A stretch of 64,000 nt of DNA from Solibacillus isronensis. Lineage in GTDB: Bacteria > Bacillota > Bacilli > Bacillales_A > Planococcaceae. This document shows, piece after piece, positions 26,671 through 35,279 of this stretch (its first letter is position 1; each line of letters opens with the position of its first letter). The stretch covers positions 1-64,000 of the forward strand of contig NZ_FVZN01000010.1 of the NCBI RefSeq assembly GCF_900168685.1. The letters run 5' to 3'. The notes under the pieces are model-generated. The model did no database searches and was not told where the DNA came from. It was given only the letters and a program-made list of their open reading frames with translations. The position numbers were made by a program, and so were the translations under genes.

Positions 26671-26700
26671 TTTAACTTTTAGAAAAGGGCGTAGTATAAT
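26671..26700 (+). promoter_or_regulatory. Promoter of the SE1561-type gene
   Basis: TTTAAC (26671-26676), an 18-bp spacer and a perfect TATAAT (26695-26700), 35 bp before the start codon. Confidence 0.6.
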
Positions 26701-26735
26701 ATTAATAAGTCAATGCAAAAGGAGCATCATAAATT

Positions 26736-26921
26736 ATGAAGCCAATTACAAACAAAGAACAACAAGTAACATATTTAAAAGAACGTCTGGAAATTTTCCT
26801 AGAGGTGCTTGATGCAATCGATCCTGAAACGACGGAAATTGAAGATATTGATCGCTTAATTCAAATGATGGATGATTTAGAAGAAAAAATGGACCAATTC
26901 CAATCTCGCGAAGAAAAATAG
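26736..26921 (+). CDS. SE1561 family small acidic protein
   Basis: A 61-residue, highly acidic helical protein. The run KERLEIFLEVLDAIDPETT and the following DIDRLIQMMDDLEEKMDQF match the SE1561 family of small Firmicute proteins; function unknown. No membrane segment or cysteine. The ATG follows AAAAGGAGC. Own promoter and terminator, so it is a monocistronic unit. Confidence 0.8.
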   Translation: MKPITNKEQQVTYLKERLEIFLEVLDAIDPETTEIEDIDRLIQMMDDLEEKMDQFQSREEK

Positions 26922-26929
26922 CAAATTCA

Positions 26930-26961
26930 GCAATGCCTGTACATTAGGTATTGCTTTTTTT
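26930..26961 (+). terminator. Terminator after the SE1561-type gene
   Basis: GCAATGCCT (26930-26938) pairs with AGGTATTGC (26946-26954), then T7. Confidence 0.85.
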
Positions 26962-27020
26962 GTTCTTTTGACTAGTTCTGCTATTATTCGCTGTTTTTTC
27001 TTTTAATCTGACAACATTCA

Positions 27021-27034
27021 TGTAAGCGCTCTTT
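27021..27034 (+). promoter_or_regulatory. Candidate cre site upstream of fumA
   Basis: TGTAAGCGCTCTTT matches the left half and centre of the CcpA cre consensus (TGNAANCGNTNNCA) but lacks the final CA. It lies near a probable promoter whose -10 is the TATAAT around 27055, and 150 bp before fumA. CcpA control is plausible but unproven. Confidence 0.35.
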
Positions 27035-27177
27035 TTTTTCCACTTTAAAAGAGTTATAATGTAAGATGGATTATTAAGAAGAACATCACATTTATTTCTT
27101 TGTGAAAGTTTTGTTCTAACTTATATCAAGCTTTTCACTGATCAAAATACACATATTTTTCTGGGGGGAAAAATAAG

Positions 27178-28716
27178 ATGGCATACTTAGAAACTTTAGA
27201 AAAAAGTCTTTATTCTTTAGTAACTGAAACATCTACTAACTTACCAAAAGACGTTCGTCGTGCTATTAAAGCTGCAAAAGAAGCAGAAAATGCTGGTACA
27301 CGTGCAGCGATGTCTTTAGACACAATCACTACAAATATTGTAATGGCAGAAGATAATGTATCTCCAATTTGTCAAGATACAGGTCTACCAACATTTAAAG
27401 TATATACTCCGGTTGGCGTAAACCAAATTGAAATTAAAAAAGCAATCCAAACTGCAATTGCTGCAGCTACAGGTGACGCAAAATTACGTCCAAACTCAGT
27501 TGATTCATTAACGGGTAAAAACTCTGGAACAAACATTGGTGCTGGCCTTCCAGTAGTTAAGTTTGAACAGTGGGAAAATGACTATATTACAGTTAAGCTT
27601 ATTTTAAAAGGCGGCGGCTGTGAAAACAAAAATATCCAATATTCTTTACCTACAGAATTAGAAGGTTTAGGACGCGCTGGTCGTGACTTAGACGGTATCC
27701 GTAAATGTATTTTACATTCTGTATGGCAAGCACAAGGACAAGGCTGTTCTGCTGGTTTCATCGGTGTTGGTATCGGTGGTGACCGCTCTTCAGGTTACGA
27801 TCTTGCAAAAGAGCAGTTATTCCGTCACGTTGATGATGTGAATCCAATCGAAGACTTAGCAAAACTAGAAAAGTATATTGTAGAAAAATCAAATACATTC
27901 GGTGTTGGTACAATGGGCTTCGGTGGTGAAGCGACATTACTAGGTTGTAAAATCGGTGTAATGGACCGTTTACCAGCTTCATTCTTCGTATCTGTAGCTT
28001 ACAACTGTTGGGCTTACCGTCGTATGGCAATCGATATCGATCCGGCGACTGGTGAAATCACAAACTGGCACTACCAAGAAGGTGAAAAAATCACTTTCCG
28101 CGATGAAGAAAAACAAGACAACTCTGACAACAAAGTAGTTGAATTAGTTGCTCCAATTACTGAAGAAAAAATTCGTTCACTTAAAGTTGGGGACGTAGTA
28201 AAAATTTCTGGCCGTATGTACACAGGTCGTGACGCAATCCACCACCACTTAATCGGTGAAGGTGTAGAAGCGCCAGTAGACTTAGATGGTCAAATTATTT
28301 ACCACTGTGGTCCGGTAATGGCTAAAGACGAAGCAGGCAACTGGGTAGTTAAAGCTGCTGGTCCTACAACTTCAATTCGTGAGGAGCCATACCAAGGCGA
28401 TATCATGAAAAAATTCGGTATCCGTGCTGTTATGGGTAAAGGCGGAATGGGACCAAAAACACTTAAAGCTTTAGAAGAACACGGTGGCGTTTACTTAAAC
28501 GCAATCGGTGGTGCTGCTCAGTACTATGCAGACTGCATCAAATCAGTTGACGGTGTAGACTTAATGGAATTCGGTATTCCAGAAGCTATGTGGCATTTAA
28601 CAGTAAAAGACTTTACTGCAGTTGTAACGATGGACTCTCATGGTAACTCATTACATGCTGATGTAGAGAAATCTTCTTTAGATAAACTAGCAATGCATGC
28701 AGAGCGTGTATTCTAA
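27178..28716 (+). CDS. fumA: Class I fumarate hydratase, fused alpha-beta form
   Basis: A 512-residue iron-sulfur fumarase interconverting fumarate and malate. The N-terminal alpha part (about 1-285) holds the cluster cysteines in CQDTGLP, GGGCENK and GQGCSAG; the C-terminal beta part (about 325-505) has the TTSIREEP and GKGGMG motifs. Both are in one chain, as in E. coli FumA/B. The [4Fe-4S] cluster makes it oxygen- and peroxide-sensitive, unlike class II FumC. The ATG follows GGGGGGAAAAATAAG. Well-conserved codon use suggests strong expression. Monocistronic. Confidence 0.95.
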   Translation: MAYLETLEKSLYSLVTETSTNLPKDVRRAIKAAKEAENAGTRAAMSLDTITTNIVMAEDNVSPICQDTGLPTFKVYTPVGVNQIEIKKAIQTAIAAATGDAKLRPNSVDSLTGKNSGTNIGAGLPVVKFEQWENDYITVKLILKGGGCENKNIQYSLPTELEGLGRAGRDLDGIRKCILHSVWQAQGQGCSAGFIGVGIGGDRSSGYDLAKEQLFRHVDDVNPIEDLAKLEKYIVEKSNTFGVGTMGFGGEATLLGCKIGVMDRLPASFFVSVAYNCWAYRRMAIDIDPATGEITNWHYQEGEKITFRDEEKQDNSDNKVVELVAPITEEKIRSLKVGDVVKISGRMYTGRDAIHHHLIGEGVEAPVDLDGQIIYHCGPVMAKDEAGNWVVKAAGPTTSIREEPYQGDIMKKFGIRAVMGKGGMGPKTLKALEEHGGVYLNAIGGAAQYYADCIKSVDGVDLMEFGIPEAMWHLTVKDFTAVVTMDSHGNSLHADVEKSSLDKLAMHAERVF

Positions 28717-28725
28717 TAGATAAGA

Positions 28726-28763
28726 AAAACGACTTCTACCGCAAAAGGTTGAAGTCGTTTTTT
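28726..28763 (+). terminator. Terminator after fumA
   Basis: AAAACGACTTCtACC (28726-28740) pairs with GGTtGAAGTCGTTTT (28747-28761), followed by further T residues. Confidence 0.9.
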
Positions 28764-28850
28764 ATTTCGTTTCAAATTACATATAATTCTAACTATTCTT
28801 TTTATTGGTATGCTATACTACTTTATTATATAAGGTATAGGTGGTGTTTT

Positions 28851-29078
28851 ATGTTCTATATTAAGATATTGATCAATGCATTATTTATAGCTGCTCAAAT
28901 ACACGTGAGCACAAAATATCAGTATAAACGCAGTTTCCTTGTTGCTCTTTTGTATACGATTTATGTTAGTATCATTTTCCCTTATGTAACTTTGGGATAC
29001 ATATATCTATATCTTTCAGTAATGCTTTGGCTATTTTTCAGCGCAAGCTTTTTTATGCGGGATCGATTATTTGGTTAA
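28851..29078 (+). CDS. Small hydrophobic membrane protein, unknown
   Basis: A 75-residue hypothetical protein with two or three hydrophobic segments (about 3-18, 26-45 and 48-66), rich in Tyr and Phe. No family recognised. The start at 28851 follows AGGTGGTG; a longer frame from 28749 has no ribosome binding site and overlaps the fumA terminator, so it was shortened. It lies between two terminators. Confidence 0.6.
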   Translation: MFYIKILINALFIAAQIHVSTKYQYKRSFLVALLYTIYVSIIFPYVTLGYIYLYLSVMLWLFFSASFFMRDRLFG

Positions 29079-29080
29079 TA

Positions 29081-29114
29081 AAAAGCAGCACAGAAATTAA
29101 TCTGTGCTGCTTTT
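29081..29114. terminator. Bidirectional terminator before tcyP
   Basis: AAAAGCAGCACAGA (29081-29094) and its perfect complement (29101-29114) form a 14-bp stem serving the small gene on the plus strand and tcyP on the minus strand. Confidence 0.85.
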
Positions 29115-29119
29115 AAATA

Positions 29120-30499
29120 TTATTGAACTAATTGTTTATCAGCTGATTCATTGTAGATTGTTGTATCGAGCTCTTTTGTTGCACGGCTTGATACGACACC
29201 CGAAACCATTGACCCGCTTACATTAAGTGCTGTACGACCCATGTCGATTAACGGTTCTACCGAAATTAAAACACCCGCTAAAGCAATCGGTAAATCCATT
29301 GCAGATAATACGATAATGGCTGCGAATGTCGCACCACCACCTACACCTGCTACACCAAATGAACTAATCGCCACAATTAAAATTAATGTAGCGATAAAGC
29401 CAGGTGTTAACGGATCGATACCAACTGTCGGTGCAATCATTACGGCCAACATTGCCGGATATACACCCGCACAACCATTTTGCCCGATTGAAAGACCAAA
29501 TGAGGCAGCAAAGTTGGCAATTCCATCAGGAACACCTAGACGCTTTGTTTGTGTTTGAATATTTAACGGTAATGCCCCTGCACTTGAACGTGAAGTAAAG
29601 GCAAACAGTAATACTTCTGCTGTCTTCTTCAAATAAGTTAATGGACTTAAACCTGTTAAAGCCACAATGATTAAATGCAGGATGAACATAGCGATCAATG
29701 CCACATAAGACGCCAGGATGAATTTACCTAAATCCATAATCGCCCCAAAATCACTCGTTGCTACTGTACGTGCCATAATGGCAGCTACACCATATGGAGT
29801 CAAACGTAAAATAATACGTACAACACCCATAATTAAACCGTAAAGTGCATCGACACCTTTTTTTACATTTGCCGCCGTTTCTTCTTCTTTTCGACGGAGC
29901 GTTAAATAACTAAATCCTAAAAATGCCGCAAAAATTACAACCCCAATTGTCGACGTTGCACGGGATCCTGTTAAATCTGCAAATGGATTCGCAGGAAACA
30001 TTGATAAAATCTGTTCAGGTAAAGGTGTTACTTCCGCCGAACGTTCAACCAATGATTCTCCACGGGCTTTTTCGGCCTCGCCTTGCATAATTTGAGATGC
30101 ATCTAAATCAAACAGAACTGTTGATGCAATACCTAAACCAGCTGCAACAGCAGTTGTGCCGATTAATACTGATAAAATGACTGCTGCTGACTTACCTAAG
30201 TTTTTACCAAATGTAACTTTTGTAAATGCCGCCAATATCGAGATGAATACTAAAGGCATTGCAATCATCTGCAGTAACTTTACATAGCCGGTTCCGACGA
30301 TGTTATACCATGGAACAGTTTCATTAATGGCATCTGCTCCTGCCCCATACGAGAATTGTAAAACTACCCCAAGCAAAATACCTAATCCTAAGGCAATAAA
30401 AACACGATTTGAAAACTTAACATGCTTCGTTTTAAGGAAGTATAAAAAAGCAATGACGATTAACAGCAAAGCAATATTAAGCAATACGTAGAAATTCAA
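29120..30499 (-). CDS. tcyP: L-cystine:sodium symporter TcyP (DAACS family)
   Basis: A 459-residue dicarboxylate/amino-acid:cation symporter with about eight to ten membrane segments and two re-entrant loops. The substrate region FTSRSSAGALPLNI and the GVAGVGGGATFAA stretch are in place, and the overall form matches TcyP (YhcL), a sodium-dependent cystine importer. The start chosen is TTG at 30497-30499 after GGAGGAGTTTAC; the earlier TTG is inside the binding site. Divergent from pfeT. Cystine uptake fits a redox context, but CymR-type control was not established from the DNA. Confidence 0.88.
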   Translation of the reverse strand: MNFYVLLNIALLLIVIAFLYFLKTKHVKFSNRVFIALGLGILLGVVLQFSYGAGADAINETVPWYNIVGTGYVKLLQMIAMPLVFISILAAFTKVTFGKNLGKSAAVILSVLIGTTAVAAGLGIASTVLFDLDASQIMQGEAEKARGESLVERSAEVTPLPEQILSMFPANPFADLTGSRATSTIGVVIFAAFLGFSYLTLRRKEEETAANVKKGVDALYGLIMGVVRIILRLTPYGVAAIMARTVATSDFGAIMDLGKFILASYVALIAMFILHLIIVALTGLSPLTYLKKTAEVLLFAFTSRSSAGALPLNIQTQTKRLGVPDGIANFAASFGLSIGQNGCAGVYPAMLAVMIAPTVGIDPLTPGFIATLILIVAISSFGVAGVGGGATFAAIIVLSAMDLPIALAGVLISVEPLIDMGRTALNVSGSMVSGVVSSRATKELDTTIYNESADKQLVQ

Positions 30500-30599
30500 A
30501 GTAAACTCCTCCAATTTAATAAATGTACTCCATTATATTACTCTATAATCCTTATAAGTCAAGTTGGCATTATTTTTTTTAATTCTCTATTGTATGTTA

Positions 30600-30628
30600 T
30601 TTACAAAATAAGTTACCTATATTATAAT
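30600..30628 (+). promoter_or_regulatory. pfeT promoter
   Basis: TTTACA (30600-30605), a 17-bp spacer and a perfect TATAAT (30623-30628). The -10 element is covered by a Per box. Confidence 0.75.
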
Positions 30629-30636
30629 TATTCTAA
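30622..30636 (+). promoter_or_regulatory. Per box over the pfeT -10 element
   Basis: TTATAATTATTCTAA matches TTATAATNATTATAA at all defined positions but one. It overlaps the -10 element, an ideal repressor position. Since perR is in this window and pfeT is PerR-controlled in B. subtilis, this is a confident regulatory call. Confidence 0.82.
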
Positions 30637-30688
30637 ATAAGAAATCATTCTAATCTAATTGAAATCCATTATCAGTCCTTATTAATAT

Positions 30689-30703
30689 TAATAATCATTA
30701 TCA
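30689..30703 (+). promoter_or_regulatory. Second Fur/Per-like site before the pfeT start
   Basis: TAATAATCATTATCA matches the Fur box TGATAATNATTATCA at all defined positions but one, and the Per box at all but two. It touches the ribosome binding site AAGGAGG (30703-30709). It could bind Fur or PerR as a second operator. Confidence 0.6.
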
Positions 30704-30714
30704 AGGAGGTATTT

Positions 30715-32619
30715 ATGAATAATTCTAATCGAGAAAACTTATCATTAAATGAGAAAATTCTAGAACATAAAGAATTAATTGCTGCTTTAGTATCCGGCTT
30801 TATCATTTTGCTCGCGTGGCGAATGGAATCAACAGAACAAACGACAGCTGCTGTAATAGCATATTTAACAGCATTTTTTATCGGTGGCTATGCAAAAGCA
30901 AAAGAAGGTATTGAAGATACTATTGAAGATAAGTCCTTAAATGTAGAAATTTTAATGATTATCGCTGCCATTGGATCTGCCATTATCGGTTACTGGATGG
31001 AAGGCGCTGTATTAATCTTTATATTTGCCTTAAGTGGTGCCCTTGAAACATATGCAATGAATAAAAATAATCGTGAAATCTCTTCATTAATGGAATTACA
31101 GCCAGAAGAAGCATGGCTTGTTCGAGGCGGGTTTGAACCGATTAAAGTTTCTGTAAAAGACTTGAAGATAAACGACCATATTCTAGTAAAGCCAGGCGAA
31201 CGTATTCCAGCTGATGGCGAAATTTTTAAAGGTGTCTCAACAGTCGATGAGGCAGCGATTACCGGTGAATCAATGCCGATCACTAAAAATGTAGGGAATG
31301 AAGTTTTTGCAGGTACAGTAAATTTAAACAGTGTATTAACTGTAAAAGTAACTAAGCCCAGTTCCGAAACGTTATTCCAAAAAATCATTACACTTGTTCA
31401 ATCTGCACATAGTGAAAAATCACCTTCACAACAGTTTATTGAACGCTTTGAAAGTGTGTATGTAAAAGCTGTATTATTGGCCGTAGCAGTTATGATGTTT
31501 TTACCGCACTATTTATTAGGGTGGGACTGGACGACAACACTGTACCGCGCAATGGTGTTACTAGTTGTTGCTTCTCCTTGTGCATTAGTTGCTTCTATTA
31601 TGCCGGCTACCCTTTCCGCTATTTCCAACGGTGCAAGAAACGGGATACTTGTTAAAGGTGGTGTGCATTTAGAGCATTTAAGCGCTATTCGCGTATTGGC
31701 TGTTGATAAGACCGGGACATTAACACAAGGAACACCTGTTGTGACGGATTTTATTGTACGAGAGGATTTAGACAAACAGCAGACGTTAGCTTTAATAGCA
31801 GGGATCGAGGGACAATCAAACCACCCCCTTGCACAGGCCATTAACGCATTTGCTAAAAAGGAGAATGTCATTACTCCGCACAGTATTACCATTGAGGATA
31901 TTCCTGGTTACGGGATGAAAGCGCAATTTAATGAACAGTCCTATTTAATCGGAAAACCTGACTTTGTAGGGGCAAATTTAGCAAATCAATTTGCTGATGG
32001 AGCACTCGAACAATTAGCGAATGAAGGAAAAACAGTTGTCTTTTTGAAAGATCATCAAGGCATTGCAGCGCTCATCGCCCTTAAAGATGTAGTTCGGGAC
32101 GAGGCGAAAAAAGCGGTAGCTGCACTGCAAGAACTTGGGATTAACGTAGCCATGCTGACTGGTGACAATGAAACAACCGCAAAAGCGATTGCAAAAGAAG
32201 CCGGTGTTTCAACTTATGTAGCGGAGTGCTTGCCGGAAACGAAAGTCGAGTATATTAAGCAATATCAAAAAACATCCGGCCATGTCGGTATGGTCGGGGA
32301 TGGCATTAATGATGCCCCTGCCATAGCTACTGCCTCCATCGGTATTGCAATGGGCGGCGGTACAGATGTAGCACTAGAGACAGCGGATGTCATTTTAATG
32401 AAAAACGACTTATCTAAAATCGCACATGCGGTTAAGCTTTCGCGAAAAATGCAGCGTATTGTAAAACAGAACATTATTTTTTCATTAACGGTTATTGCAC
32501 TGCTGATTATTTCGAACTTTTTCCAAGCAATCAGCCTTCCTTTAGGCGTTATCGGTCATGAAGGCAGTACGATTTTAGTTATTTTAAATGGTTTACGTAT
32601 GCTAAGTAAAAATGTTTAA
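30715..32619 (+). CDS. pfeT: P1B4-type metal-exporting ATPase (PfeT/ZosA-like)
   Basis: A 634-residue P-type ATPase. Motifs: TGES (about 183-186), SPCAL in the metal-site helix, phosphorylation site DKTGTLTQG, the HP dipeptide (SNHPLA), TGDN and GDGINDAPA. The SPC motif replacing CPC, absence of N-terminal metal domains and only about six membrane segments are P1B4 features. In B. subtilis the counterpart exports Fe(II) and is induced by peroxide through PerR; the older name is ZosA. Here the promoter carries a Per box, which supports PfeT. The ATG follows AAGGAGG. Cobalt or zinc specificity cannot be excluded. Confidence 0.88.
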   Translation: MNNSNRENLSLNEKILEHKELIAALVSGFIILLAWRMESTEQTTAAVIAYLTAFFIGGYAKAKEGIEDTIEDKSLNVEILMIIAAIGSAIIGYWMEGAVLIFIFALSGALETYAMNKNNREISSLMELQPEEAWLVRGGFEPIKVSVKDLKINDHILVKPGERIPADGEIFKGVSTVDEAAITGESMPITKNVGNEVFAGTVNLNSVLTVKVTKPSSETLFQKIITLVQSAHSEKSPSQQFIERFESVYVKAVLLAVAVMMFLPHYLLGWDWTTTLYRAMVLLVVASPCALVASIMPATLSAISNGARNGILVKGGVHLEHLSAIRVLAVDKTGTLTQGTPVVTDFIVREDLDKQQTLALIAGIEGQSNHPLAQAINAFAKKENVITPHSITIEDIPGYGMKAQFNEQSYLIGKPDFVGANLANQFADGALEQLANEGKTVVFLKDHQGIAALIALKDVVRDEAKKAVAALQELGINVAMLTGDNETTAKAIAKEAGVSTYVAECLPETKVEYIKQYQKTSGHVGMVGDGINDAPAIATASIGIAMGGGTDVALETADVILMKNDLSKIAHAVKLSRKMQRIVKQNIIFSLTVIALLIISNFFQAISLPLGVIGHEGSTILVILNGLRMLSKNV

Positions 32620-32629
32620 TACAGCAATA

Positions 32630-32664
32630 AAAAGGTGCATCCCATTAACAGGATGCACCTTTTG
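32630..32664. terminator. Bidirectional terminator between pfeT and the gluconate/glycerate permease
   Basis: AAAAGGTGCATCC (32630-32642) and its perfect complement (32651-32663) form a 13-bp stem with A and T runs outside. Confidence 0.85.
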
Positions 32665-32673
32665 CTTTCTCTA

Positions 32674-34020
32674 TTAAACTAGTACAAACCATAAAGCCAT
32701 CGTTACGATAATTGTTGTTAATCCCATCAGCAATGTTGCCATCGTTTGCGCTTTATATGCATCCGTTACTTTCATTCCGCTGTATTGTGTAATTACCCAG
32801 AAGAAACTATCGTTTACATGGCTCACTGTCATAGAACCTGCCCCTGTTGCCATAACGACTAAAGCTAACGGTACTGCCCCTTCGATTCCTAAAGTCGGCA
32901 GCATCGGTGCGATTAAGGAAGATGTAATAACTAATGCTGCAGTTGACGAACCTTGCGCTGTTTTTAAAGCAGCGGCAATTAAAAACGGAATTAATAAAAA
33001 TAATGCGCCTGTTGCCAATGCACCTAAATCCATTTCCTGCAGTTTATCACCGACGCCTGTATTTTTAATAACAGTACCAAATGCGCCACCAGCACCTGTG
33101 ATTAATAAAATAGGCGCTGCTTCTTTTAATGCTTCACCAATCCAGTTTGATAATGTTTCTTCACTTAGTTCAGGCAATAGTAAAAATGCAGCAAATACCC
33201 CTAGTATAAGTGCAACTGTCGGCGAACCGAGGAATCTGAAGAACGTATTAATTCCCACTTCCGGGTCACCTACTAATGCAGCTACTGAACCTGCACCAAT
33301 CAACACTATCGGCAACACAATCGGTAAGAACGATTTGAACGTAGAAGGCATTTTACCAAATGACTTAATAATTTCATCGTAATCTAATGCCGGTTCATCA
33401 TCTGCCTCTACCCGAATTTTTGATGCTACTTTCGTCGCCCAAATATAGCCTACGATTGTTGCAGGAATAGCAACGATTAATCCGATTAAAATGATTGTGC
33501 CTAAATAATCTGCCGCGCCAATATTCCCTGCAGCCGCAATTGGTCCAGGAGTTGGCGGCACGAGTACGTGTGTTGCATATAAACCTGTAGCTAAAGCAAC
33601 TGCCATTGAAGCAATTGTTACGCCTGCACGTTTAGCCAGCGCTTTCTTTAAACTCGTCAAAATAATATAGCCCGAATCGCAAAATACCGGAATGGATACA
33701 ATGTAGCCAATGATCGACATCGCTAATTGCGGTCGTTTCGGTCCGATTACCCGCAATACGACTTCTGCCATACGATATGCAGCACCGGACTTTTCTAATA
33801 TAATTCCAATAATCGTACCTGCTACAATGACGATACCGATACTCGTCATCAGTCCTCCAAAACCTGTGTTAATACTCTCTACAACTGTTAATAAAGGCAT
33901 ACCTGCTGCAATACCAACAAAGAATGAACTAATTAATAATGCAAGAAAAGGATGCAGCTTTAGTTTTGCCGTAGCAAAGACAATGAACAACACACCAATC
34001 AGAATAATTAGAAACAACAT
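32674..34020 (-). CDS. GntP-family permease, probably for glycerate
   Basis: A 448-residue hydrophobic protein with 12-14 membrane segments of the gluconate:H+ symporter (GntP) family; the HVNDSFFWV motif near residue 400 and the LVPPTPGP motif near residue 150 are hallmarks. Substrates in the family are gluconate, glycerate and related sugar acids. Next to a glycerate kinase and a CdaR-type regulator, D-glycerate is the likely substrate here (inference). The ATG follows AGGAGTGGGG. It starts 15 bp after the kinase gene, in one transcript. Confidence 0.85.
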   Translation of the reverse strand: MLFLIILIGVLFIVFATAKLKLHPFLALLISSFFVGIAAGMPLLTVVESINTGFGGLMTSIGIVIVAGTIIGIILEKSGAAYRMAEVVLRVIGPKRPQLAMSIIGYIVSIPVFCDSGYIILTSLKKALAKRAGVTIASMAVALATGLYATHVLVPPTPGPIAAAGNIGAADYLGTIILIGLIVAIPATIVGYIWATKVASKIRVEADDEPALDYDEIIKSFGKMPSTFKSFLPIVLPIVLIGAGSVAALVGDPEVGINTFFRFLGSPTVALILGVFAAFLLLPELSEETLSNWIGEALKEAAPILLITGAGGAFGTVIKNTGVGDKLQEMDLGALATGALFLLIPFLIAAALKTAQGSSTAALVITSSLIAPMLPTLGIEGAVPLALVVMATGAGSMTVSHVNDSFFWVITQYSGMKVTDAYKAQTMATLLMGLTTIIVTMALWFVLV

Positions 34021-34035
34021 TTCTTCCCCACTCCT

Positions 34036-35154
34036 TTATATTAATCTTTTTATTAAATCCATAACCTTTTGATCCAAATAAAAGCTTGGATTACTCAATG
34101 ATTGCTCCGCTGAAATTTCATCACTAACAATGCTCTCAACCTGATGAAAATAGGTTTTTAGCATATGAGAATTTTCGATCATTCCTGAAAGTAAAATGGT
34201 AGGAACACCTTGTTCTTTAGCCAGCTTAGCAACCCCTATAGGAGCTTTCCCGGAAAGTGTTTGTTCATCCGATTTCCCTTCCCCTGTTATGACAAAATCC
34301 GCATGTTCCAGATGATTTGAAAATTGCACTGCTTCCAGCACAATATCTACACCAGGCTTAAATTGGTGAGGGAAAAATGCCATAAATGCTGAGCCAATCC
34401 CGCCAGCCGCACCAGCTCCTGCACAATGACGAACTGTTACGTTTTGCTGCGACTCGATTACAGTAATATAATGATTTAAATTTTGATCAAATATATTAAT
34501 ATCATGCGGATCTACTCCTTTTTGGGGACCAAATACAGAAGTAGCTCCATTTAAACCTATTAACGGATTATCTACATCACAGGCAATCATGAATGTGCTC
34601 TCCGAGATTCGTGAATCAAAATTATTTATATCGATTTTCTCGAGTTCCTTAAATTGAAATACATCATTTAAAATTTCCTTACCATCTTTTGCAATGAACT
34701 TCATTCCAAGCGCTCTAAGCATCCCTTGGCCACCGTCATTTGTAGCGCTTCCCCCGATACCGATAATAAAGTGGCGATAACCTGCATCCATTGCATGTTG
34801 TATTAATTGACCCGTTCCATATGTTGTCGCAAAACGGGGGTTTTTTTCTTTTTCATTGATAAGCGTTAACCCTGAAGCTTGGGCCATCTCTATTACACAA
34901 GTTTTTCCGTCACCGAGTACTCCATATTTAGCTTCAATCAGTTTCCCTAGAGGATTTTGAACAGATGCTGTCAAATACTTACCTTTTGTTGCTTTGACTA
35001 ATGCATCAAGTGTTCCTTCACCACCATCTGCTATCGGTAAACAAATTGTTTCAATGTTATTGTCCACCTTTTTAATCGCTTCCTTTATAACTGATGTAAC
35101 CTCTCCGGAAGTCAATGTTCCTTTAAAGGAATCCGGGCTTATTATAATCTTCAT
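34036..35154 (-). CDS. glxK: Glycerate kinase (GarK/GlxK family)
   Basis: A 372-residue glycerate 2-kinase-type enzyme (GarK family) phosphorylating D-glycerate with ATP. The N-terminal MKIIISPDSFKGTLT, the central GIGGSATNDGGQG, GAGAAGGIG and the late TGEGKSDEQTLSGK motifs are diagnostic. Length is typical. The ATG follows GAGGGAGG. First gene of kinase-permease, divergent from the regulator at 35280. A cre-like site lies 20 bp upstream, so carbon catabolite control is plausible. Confidence 0.92.
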   Translation of the reverse strand: MKIIISPDSFKGTLTSGEVTSVIKEAIKKVDNNIETICLPIADGGEGTLDALVKATKGKYLTASVQNPLGKLIEAKYGVLGDGKTCVIEMAQASGLTLINEKEKNPRFATTYGTGQLIQHAMDAGYRHFIIGIGGSATNDGGQGMLRALGMKFIAKDGKEILNDVFQFKELEKIDINNFDSRISESTFMIACDVDNPLIGLNGATSVFGPQKGVDPHDINIFDQNLNHYITVIESQQNVTVRHCAGAGAAGGIGSAFMAFFPHQFKPGVDIVLEAVQFSNHLEHADFVITGEGKSDEQTLSGKAPIGVAKLAKEQGVPTILLSGMIENSHMLKTYFHQVESIVSDEISAEQSLSNPSFYLDQKVMDLIKRLI

Positions 35155-35174
35155 TTGATTCCTCCCTCACATGA

Positions 35175-35188
35175 ATAAAGCGCTTACA
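35175..35188 (-). promoter_or_regulatory. Candidate cre site upstream of glxK
   Basis: On the minus strand TGTAAGCGCTTTAT matches the cre core TGNAANCGNT but not the last CA. It lies about 20 bp before the kinase start. Shares TGTAAGCGCT with the candidate at 27021. Confidence 0.4.
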
Positions 35189-35279
35189 AAGATTATAGTG
35201 TTAAAATTCTGAATTTACTTTATACTTAGTGTATAATTTTTTTATAAATATTACTTTATTTTTATACGAGGTGTACAAA

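Noticed and set aside
30990-31388. 132-codon open frame opposite pfeT
   Set aside because: Fully inside the motif-rich ATPase gene, with no start signal or family resemblance.
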